Made by a program: the position numbers and the translations under genes. Of a stretch of DNA of 11,337 nucleotides, positions 6,471 to 11,337 are shown piece by piece (within the stretch, counting starts at the first letter, position 1; the number at the start of each line of letters is the position of its first letter). This stretch comes from JBEIDK01 sp040383485 (GTDB taxonomy: Bacteria > Bacteroidota > Bacteroidia > UBA4408): NCBI GenBank assembly GCA_040383485.1, contig JBEIDK010000109.1, positions 1-11,337 of the forward strand. Direction: 5' to 3'. The notes beneath the pieces are model-generated. The model had not been told where the DNA came from, did no database searches, and saw nothing but the letters and a program-made list of their open reading frames with translations.

Positions 6471-7517
6471 ATGATATCAAATAAAATAATTAATGAAGAT
6501 ATAGCTGAAATTTTATCAAATTTTAACCATTTCGAAAAGTTTAAAAATAAAACTATTTTAATTTCAGGAGCAGCTGGGTTTCTTCCTGCATATTTAGTTG
6601 AAACATTTCTAAGTTTAGATCCAATTTATAATACTAAAGTTATCGCATTAGTTAGAACTTTAGATAAAGCATATAAGAGATTTTCGGATTGGAGCGATGA
6701 TACTAGGTTAAAATTAATACAACATGATGTTAGTTACCCTTATAACTCGATTGAAAAAATAGATTATATTATACATGCTGCAAGTCAAGCTAGTCCAATT
6801 TATTTTGGATTAGACCCTGTTGGGACATTAAATGCCAACATACTAGGTACAATAAATCTATTAAATTTGGCAAAAGATCATAAAGTTGAATCATTTCTAT
6901 TTTTTAGTTCAGGAGAAGTTTACGGAGAAGTAAACAGTAAAGATATTCCAATAAAGGAAGATTCATTTGGCTATCTTAATCCAACTCAAGTTCGAGCTTG
7001 CTATGCTGAAAGTAAAAGGATGGGAGAAAATATTTGCGTAAGTTATCATTCACAATTTGGAGTAAAAGTTAAAATCGTAAGACCTTTTCATACATATGGG
7101 CCAGGAATGTCATTAACTGATGGTCGTGTATTTGCGGATTTTGTATCTAATGTTGTAAATAAAGAGAATATTAACATGAAAAGTGATGGTTCCGCGATTC
7201 GAGCTTTTTGTTATTTAACCGACGCGACACTTGGTTTTTTGAATATTGTAGTGAAGGGTGATGATGGACAAGCTTATAATATGGGGAATCCAAATCAAGA
7301 ACACAGCATATTAGAATTAGCAGAAATAATTGCCGGGATTTATCCAGATTACAAAATTAAAGTTATTAAAAAAATACATAAAAATAATGATAATAAATAT
7401 TTAAAAAGTCCAATTTTACGTAATTCTCCAAATATTGAAAAAATAATGAAATTAGGATGGATTCCTAAAGTTGGAACAAGGCAAGGTTTTAAAAGAACAA
7501 TTGATAGTTTTACATGA
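6471..7517 (+). CDS. Extended SDR nucleotide-sugar enzyme, UDP-glucuronate-decarboxylase-like, substrate unknown
   Basis: This 348-aa protein is an extended SDR most like UDP-glucuronate decarboxylases and dTDP-glucose 4,6-dehydratases. The Rossmann motif is G33-A-A-G-F-L-P39, with proline where the third glycine normally sits. The active site shows Ser146/147 in FFSSGEVYGE, Glu149, Tyr178 and Lys182 (CYAESKR), then RPFHTYGPGM and DGRVFADFV, both typical of the decarboxylase group. Compared with RmlB (TDE) the aspartate is replaced by Gly148 while the glutamate is kept. An N-terminal extension of about 27 residues precedes the Rossmann strand. It follows rfbF by 49 nt. It does not look like CDP-glucose 4,6-dehydratase (RfbG), which has a GHTGFKG-type motif. 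It could be the reductase or an epimerase for the branched sugar, or act on a different sugar of the repeat unit. Family is secure, reaction is not. Confidence 0.78.
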   Translation: MISNKIINEDIAEILSNFNHFEKFKNKTILISGAAGFLPAYLVETFLSLDPIYNTKVIALVRTLDKAYKRFSDWSDDTRLKLIQHDVSYPYNSIEKIDYIIHAASQASPIYFGLDPVGTLNANILGTINLLNLAKDHKVESFLFFSSGEVYGEVNSKDIPIKEDSFGYLNPTQVRACYAESKRMGENICVSYHSQFGVKVKIVRPFHTYGPGMSLTDGRVFADFVSNVVNKENINMKSDGSAIRAFCYLTDATLGFLNIVVKGDDGQAYNMGNPNQEHSILELAEIIAGIYPDYKIKVIKKIHKNNDNKYLKSPILRNSPNIEKIMKLGWIPKVGTRQGFKRTIDSFT

Positions 7518-7529
7518 TAAACTTAATGA

Positions 7530-7550
7530 ATACTTATTAGTGATAAGTAT
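7530..7550. repeat. Perfect 8-bp inverted repeat in the gap before the flippase gene
   Basis: ATACTTAT and ATAAGTAT are perfect inverted copies around a 5-nt centre (TAGTG), 13 nt after the stop of the SDR gene. Each arm has a single G:C pair and no T-run follows directly, so an intrinsic terminator is doubtful. It could be a weak RNA hairpin, an operator or chance in AT-rich DNA. It lies in the longest gap of the window (73 nt, 7518-7590), which separates the sugar-synthesis genes from the assembly genes. I see no clear promoter in that gap. Confidence 0.35.
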
Positions 7551-7590
7551 AAAATTCAAATAAGACTAAAATCACTTTTTATTTTATTTT

Positions 7591-9006
7591 ATGAAAACTT
7601 TATATATTCTCAATTACAAATATTTTCTCAACAAATTAATTTTAAACATTATTATAAACCTAAAAAAATTCTTAAAAATAATTGGCATAGACAAGGCAAT
7701 AAGTTTTACTCTGTTTTCTCAAATTTTTGTTGTATTAAAAAGCTTCATTGCGATTTATCTTATTGCGAAATATTTTACGACGATAGAACAAGGATTTTAT
7801 TACACATTTTCTAGTCTATTAGCAATTCAAGTCTTATTTGAACTTGGATTTTCAAGTATAATAACTCAGTTTGTAGCACATGAAAAGTCTAAACTTGAAT
7901 GGGTTGGCACTAATTTAATCGGTAATGAAATAAGCCTTTCAAGAATTAGCTCATTACTAAAATTTACATTAAAATGGTTTTTTGTAATGTCTATTATTTT
8001 ATTAATAGTATTAACTATTGTGGGATTTATCTTTTTTACAAAATATAGTACAATAGAATACAGTGTTAATTGGAAGGGGCCATGGTGCCTTTTAACATTA
8101 TCAACCTCATTTAACCTTTTTTTTTCCTCTATTTTATTTTATTATGAAGGCCTAGGAAAAGTTGAAAAAGTAGCTAAATTAAAATTTTTCAATGTAGTTA
8201 TTACTTCTATTTTTTTTATAATTTTAATCCTATTCAAAACTAATTTATATGCATTTGCAATCTCAAACTTTTTGTATTTTATAATTATTCTAATTTGGTT
8301 TAATTATTCAGAAGCTAAAGATATTTTATACAAAATCTTACATATAAGTAAGATACCAGAAACATTTTCTTGGAAAAAAGAAATACTGCCATATCAAACT
8401 AAGATTGCGATGAGTTGGGTTAGTGGATATTTAATATTTCAATTATTTAATCCTGTTATATTTTCAACTTTTGGACCTCAGCTTGCAGGACAGATGGGGT
8501 TAACACAAGCGGTAATTAACGGTATATTTGGACTTACGAATAGCTGGATGTTAACAAAGGTTACAATTTTTTCGATGCATATTGCTAAAAAAGAGTATCA
8601 AATTTTAAACTACAAATTTATAAATACACTTAAACAATCTTTATTTATTATGGTTTTAAGTTTTATTATAATGTTTGTTTTATTATATTTATTAAAACAT
8701 AGTAAATATTCTGCTTTTGAAAATAGGTTTCTTCCAATAACATCCACTATTTTTTTATCAATATCTACTATTATTATCTATATCAATAATAGTATAGCCA
8801 CATATTTAAGATGCCATAAAGAAGAACCTTTTTTATATAATTCCTTACTAAGTGCTTTTTTAAATCTGCTGCTATTATATATAACAGCAAAGCTAAAAAA
8901 CATAAACTATATGACATTTGGATTTTTATTGGTTATGTTAATTGCCTTAATCCATGGATTATTTATATTTAGAAGAAAAAAAATCGAATGGCACAATCAT
9001 GAATAG
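7591..9006 (+). CDS. Polysaccharide flippase, Wzx/MATE-like multi-pass membrane protein
   Basis: This 471-aa protein is strongly hydrophobic with about 11-12 membrane segments at roughly residues 36-60, 70-92, 128-150, 165-186, 198-215, 219-237, 273-292, 305-325, 348-368, 383-402, 415-434 and 441-461. Length and layout fit Wzx-type flippases, which move undecaprenyl-diphosphate-linked oligosaccharide across the inner membrane. The N-terminal segment holds a charged GIDKAISFTLFSQ stretch before helix 1, and the C-terminus ends in a basic cytoplasmic-type tail (RRKKIEW). No Wzy polymerase or ABC transporter is in the window. The stop overlaps the next start by 8 nt. The start at 7591 leaves about 30 residues of amphipathic sequence before helix 1; a later start is possible. 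A T9 run lies at 8117-8125. GC is very low (6 of 60 bases in 8641-8700). Confidence 0.8.
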   Translation: MKTLYILNYKYFLNKLILNIIINLKKFLKIIGIDKAISFTLFSQIFVVLKSFIAIYLIAKYFTTIEQGFYYTFSSLLAIQVLFELGFSSIITQFVAHEKSKLEWVGTNLIGNEISLSRISSLLKFTLKWFFVMSIILLIVLTIVGFIFFTKYSTIEYSVNWKGPWCLLTLSTSFNLFFSSILFYYEGLGKVEKVAKLKFFNVVITSIFFIILILFKTNLYAFAISNFLYFIIILIWFNYSEAKDILYKILHISKIPETFSWKKEILPYQTKIAMSWVSGYLIFQLFNPVIFSTFGPQLAGQMGLTQAVINGIFGLTNSWMLTKVTIFSMHIAKKEYQILNYKFINTLKQSLFIMVLSFIIMFVLLYLLKHSKYSAFENRFLPITSTIFLSISTIIIYINNSIATYLRCHKEEPFLYNSLLSAFLNLLLLYITAKLKNINYMTFGFLLVMLIALIHGLFIFRRKKIEWHNHE

Positions 9007-9973
9007 AGTCTTACTTTCAATTTGTATTCCTACATTTAATAGAAGTGCCCTATTAAATCATAATTTAAACCAGATATTAAAACAATTATATTTTATTAAT
9101 TTTGCTAATGATATTGAAATTATAATTTCAGATAATTGTTCAACTGACGACACAAAAGAAATTGTAAAATATTTTCTTAAAATAGATAATAGATTTAAAT
9201 ATTTTAGAAATGATATCAATATTGGCGCTGATTTAAATATTGTTAATTGCTATAATAAATCCTCTGGTCAATATCTTTGGATATTAGCTGACGATGATTT
9301 TATTTTTGATAATAAATTAATATTATTGTTCGATAAAATAAAAACATTAAAATACGACTATTTATTTTTAAATAGCACTTGGTATTTAAAAGACTATAAA
9401 AAAGAATTAAATAAGGATTTAAGTAATAAAAATTTCAACTCAATTGAATATGATAATCCCCTTTTTTTTCTAAAAAAAATTAATTATTGGATTACTTTTT
9501 TATCAAGTAATATAATAAATAAAAATATTTTAGATCAAGCATTTAACCTCAACAAATTTGTAGGTACAAGTTTACATCAAGTTCATTGGTATCTTAGTGT
9601 AATTGAAAATTCTAAAAATTATCTCTATATTACTACTCCAATAATAGGTTGTAAGGGTAATAATACATCCAATTATAATGTTTTCGGAATTTTTGTAACA
9701 AATCTTAGAAAAATCATATTAGAAACTTTAGTTGATAATAACCTTAGAACTAATGCAATTAAATTTATTGATAAAAAAATGATGCTTCAATTTTTACCTC
9801 AATATATTATTCCGATCAAATCATATACACAAAGACTCGAAGTTTTAAAATTACTTTATATTAATTACGGGAATTCTCTGCTTTTTTGGCTGTTTATTTT
9901 GCCATTGTTAATTTTACCTAATTTATTTTCAAAAAATTTACTTAAAGTATCAAATTATTTAATAAATGAATAG
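8999..9973 (+). CDS. GT2-family glycosyltransferase, abequosyltransferase (WbaV/RfbV)-like
   Basis: This is a 324-aa GT-A fold enzyme of family 2. The N-terminus LLSICIPTFNR is the classic nucleotide-binding strand, ISDNCSTDDT (43-52) is the usual acceptor-loop region, and the metal motif is Asp98-Asp-Asp100 in WILADDDF. A hydrophobic stretch near the C-terminus (about 288-308) may contact the membrane. Overall pattern, including GQYLWILADDD and a conserved GTSLHQVHWYLS segment, resembles Salmonella abequosyltransferase (SFCIPTYNR, GDYCWIFGSDD, GTSYPHVF), which uses a CDP-3,6-dideoxyhexose donor. Given the CDP-sugar genes upstream, transfer of the branched sugar is the natural guess, but the acceptor is unknown. 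An in-frame ATG at 8954 would add 15 residues lying inside the flippase gene; 8999 is preferred because it places the IPTFN strand directly at the N-terminus, as in the family. The gene overlaps both neighbours by 8 nt. Confidence 0.82.
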   Translation: MNRVLLSICIPTFNRSALLNHNLNQILKQLYFINFANDIEIIISDNCSTDDTKEIVKYFLKIDNRFKYFRNDINIGADLNIVNCYNKSSGQYLWILADDDFIFDNKLILLFDKIKTLKYDYLFLNSTWYLKDYKKELNKDLSNKNFNSIEYDNPLFFLKKINYWITFLSSNIINKNILDQAFNLNKFVGTSLHQVHWYLSVIENSKNYLYITTPIIGCKGNNTSNYNVFGIFVTNLRKIILETLVDNNLRTNAIKFIDKKMMLQFLPQYIIPIKSYTQRLEVLKLLYINYGNSLLFWLFILPLLILPNLFSKNLLKVSNYLINE

Positions 9974-10538
9974 AATTTTATTTTTTTTATATATTCAAAT
10001 TGAAAAGTTACTTTGGTTATTTGTAAAGTCTAAATTCGCAAAATGCGGATCATCTACAATTTTGCCCATAAGTAGAACAGTTATAGGTGAAAAATATATA
10101 TCACTCGGTGATCGTATGTTTGCATCCCATAGATTTAGAATTGAAGCTATTGATGAATATAACGGTGTTAAATTTAGTCCTAAAATATTAATTGGTAATG
10201 ATGTAATTTTCAATACAGATATACATATTGGTTGTATTAATTACATTGAAATTGGCGACAATGTAATGTTTGCAAGTAGGATTTTTATAACAGATCATCA
10301 ACATGGTGATACAAGTGAAAATATGATTGGAATAATTCCTGCAAAAAGACCCCTAATTAGTAAAGGACCAGTTGTCATTAAAAATAGTGTATGGGTAGGT
10401 GAAGGTGTCACTATATTGCCAAACGTTACAATTGGAGAGAATTCTATAATAGGGTCAAATTCAGTTGTTACAAAAAGTATTCCAGCAAATTGTGTTGCCG
10501 CAGGTATTCCCGCAAAAATAATTAAAATAATAAATTAA
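9966..10538 (+). CDS. Hexapeptide-repeat (left-handed beta-helix) O-acyltransferase, WbbJ/LacA/CysE-like
   Basis: This 190-aa protein is a LbetaH acyltransferase, probably transferring acetyl from acetyl-CoA to a sugar hydroxyl in the cytoplasm. Hexapeptide repeats are visible from about 74 to 100 (ILIGNDVIFNTDIHIG, IEIGDNV) and 135 to 180 (VVIKNSVWVGEGVTI, VTIGENSIIGSNSVV). Between them lies the loop FITDHQHG with His111/His113, the catalytic-histidine region of the family. The end PANCVAAGIPAKIIK is the typical cap. The first 22 residues form a hydrophobic/amphipathic helix that could sit at the membrane. The start overlaps the glycosyltransferase stop by 8 nt. A T8 run at 9981-9988 falls in codons 6-8. 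Its place among transferase genes suggests O-acetylation of the repeat unit; the acceptor sugar is unknown. Confidence 0.85.
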   Translation: MNRILFFLYIQIEKLLWLFVKSKFAKCGSSTILPISRTVIGEKYISLGDRMFASHRFRIEAIDEYNGVKFSPKILIGNDVIFNTDIHIGCINYIEIGDNVMFASRIFITDHQHGDTSENMIGIIPAKRPLISKGPVVIKNSVWVGEGVTILPNVTIGENSIIGSNSVVTKSIPANCVAAGIPAKIIKIIN

Positions 10539-10539
10539 C

Positions 10540-11337
10540 ATGACTTTAGTATTTACAATTTGTAGTATAAATTATTTACACCAAGCAATTACTTTGGGAA
10601 ATTCAGTTTTGAAATTTAATTCTAATTATAAATTTATAATTGGTTTAGTTGACGATATTGAAACAACAAATAATATGGTTAAGTTACCTGATTTGGATAT
10701 TTTACCAATTAATAGAATTATTGACAATGATATACTTTGTAGTTTAAAAAGAAGATATAATATTATAGAATTAAATACATCAGTTAAACCATATTATTTC
10801 GAATATTTTTTCAAAATATGTAATTATGATAATATAATTTATCTTGATCCAGACATAGAGGTTTTTAATTCTCTAGATTTAATAGATAATTTGTTAAATG
10901 AAAATTACTCATGTATTGTTACCCCTCATTGTGTTACTCCTAAAGAATATGGTTCAATGACGGAATCCTTATTTCTTAAAGTAGGAATTTTTAACTTAGG
11001 TTTCATTGCAATAAAAAATAATATTGAATCTATCAAATGTATAGAATGGTGGAAAAGAAGATTATACGAGAGTTGCTATATGAACACGATTCAAGGTCAA
11101 TTTGTTGATCAATTATGGGCAAATTTATTTGTATGTTATTTTGACAATATATTCGTATTAAGGGATGTAGGATATAATATGGCGCCATGGAATTTGCACG
11201 AGAGAACATTATCATTAAAAAATGAAAAATTCTATGTTAATGATATTTTTGTGCTAGTGTTTTTTCATTTTAGTAGTATATCAGATAACAACAAATTTAT
11301 ATCATCACATGACCCAGATTTGAATTTTAATAATAGG
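10540..11337 (+). CDS. GT-A fold glycosyltransferase (GT8-like), 3'-truncated by the window
   Basis: An open frame runs from the ATG at 10540, one base after the previous stop, to the last base without a stop: 266 residues. The N-terminus MTLVFTICSINYLHQA begins directly with a beta-strand of a GT-A fold. The segment ELNTSVKPYYFEYFF (77-91) and the metal motif Asp103-Pro-Asp105 in IIYLDPDIEVF resemble GT8-type retaining transferases. FNLGFIAIKN (151-160), QFVDQLWANL (187-196) and a late His243 in FFHFS are also consistent with that group. No signal peptide or membrane helix is seen. It continues the assembly operon with the flippase and GT2 genes. Donor and acceptor cannot be deduced. How much is missing at the C-terminus is unknown. 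Confidence 0.8.
   Translation, partial: MTLVFTICSINYLHQAITLGNSVLKFNSNYKFIIGLVDDIETTNNMVKLPDLDILPINRIIDNDILCSLKRRYNIIELNTSVKPYYFEYFFKICNYDNIIYLDPDIEVFNSLDLIDNLLNENYSCIVTPHCVTPKEYGSMTESLFLKVGIFNLGFIAIKNNIESIKCIEWWKRRLYESCYMNTIQGQFVDQLWANLFVCYFDNIFVLRDVGYNMAPWNLHERTLSLKNEKFYVNDIFVLVFFHFSSISDNNKFISSHDPDLNFNNR

Noticed and set aside
6471..7517. CDP-glucose 4,6-dehydratase (RfbG), expected next to rfbF
   Set aside because: The Rossmann motif GAAGFLP and the UDP-glucuronate-decarboxylase-like CYAESKR/DGRVFADFV motifs do not match RfbG (GHTGFKG, YSNSK).
8954..8998. Longer N-terminus for the GT2 glycosyltransferase
   Set aside because: The extra 15 residues lie inside the flippase gene and precede the usual family start; GT2 enzymes normally begin a few residues before the IPTFN strand.

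Overview
The window looks like part of an O-antigen (LPS) or other surface-polysaccharide locus from an AT-rich Gram-negative bacterium, most likely a member of the Bacteroidota. The grounds are very low GC (roughly 10-40% in the lines I counted by hand), all genes on the + strand, almost no intergenic DNA, and no Shine-Dalgarno-like sequence upstream of any of the ten visible starts. No rRNA, tRNA, CRISPR array, insertion sequence or integrase is visible. The assignment to Bacteroidota is an inference; no marker gene is present.

Positions 1-5617 hold a tightly packed five-gene cassette with gaps of 1 to 6 nt: the C-terminal part of rfbH/ddhC (CDP-4-keto-6-deoxyglucose 3-dehydrase), an acetolactate-synthase-like ThDP enzyme, an acylating acetaldehyde dehydrogenase, a 4-hydroxy-2-oxovalerate aldolase and an extended SDR. 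Next come rfbF/ddhA (glucose-1-phosphate cytidylyltransferase, 5645-6421) and a second extended SDR resembling UDP-glucuronate decarboxylases (6471-7517). After a 73-nt gap with a small perfect inverted repeat, an assembly block begins: a 12-helix-type flippase (7591-9006), a GT2 glycosyltransferase resembling abequosyltransferases (8999-9973), a hexapeptide-repeat acyltransferase (9966-10538), and a GT-A glycosyltransferase cut by the window end (10540-11337).

The most interesting reading is that these genes make a CDP-activated, C4-branched higher sugar. RfbF and RfbH (with RfbG and an E3-type reductase, neither seen here) would give CDP-3,6-dideoxy-4-ketoglucose. In the yersiniose pathway a ThDP enzyme (YerE) adds a two-carbon unit from pyruvate to C4. 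Here the ThDP gene is followed directly by the acetaldehyde dehydrogenase/aldolase pair. Run in reverse of their catabolic direction, these would make 4-hydroxy-2-oxovalerate from acetyl-CoA and pyruvate. If the ThDP enzyme uses that as donor, it would add a four-carbon 3-hydroxybutanoyl unit. Reduction of the ketone by one of the SDRs would give a 3,6,8-trideoxy-4-C-(1-hydroxyethyl)octose, the skeleton of erwiniose. The GT2, acyltransferase and flippase would then handle transfer, decoration and export. Enzyme families are read from sequence; the product is an inference.
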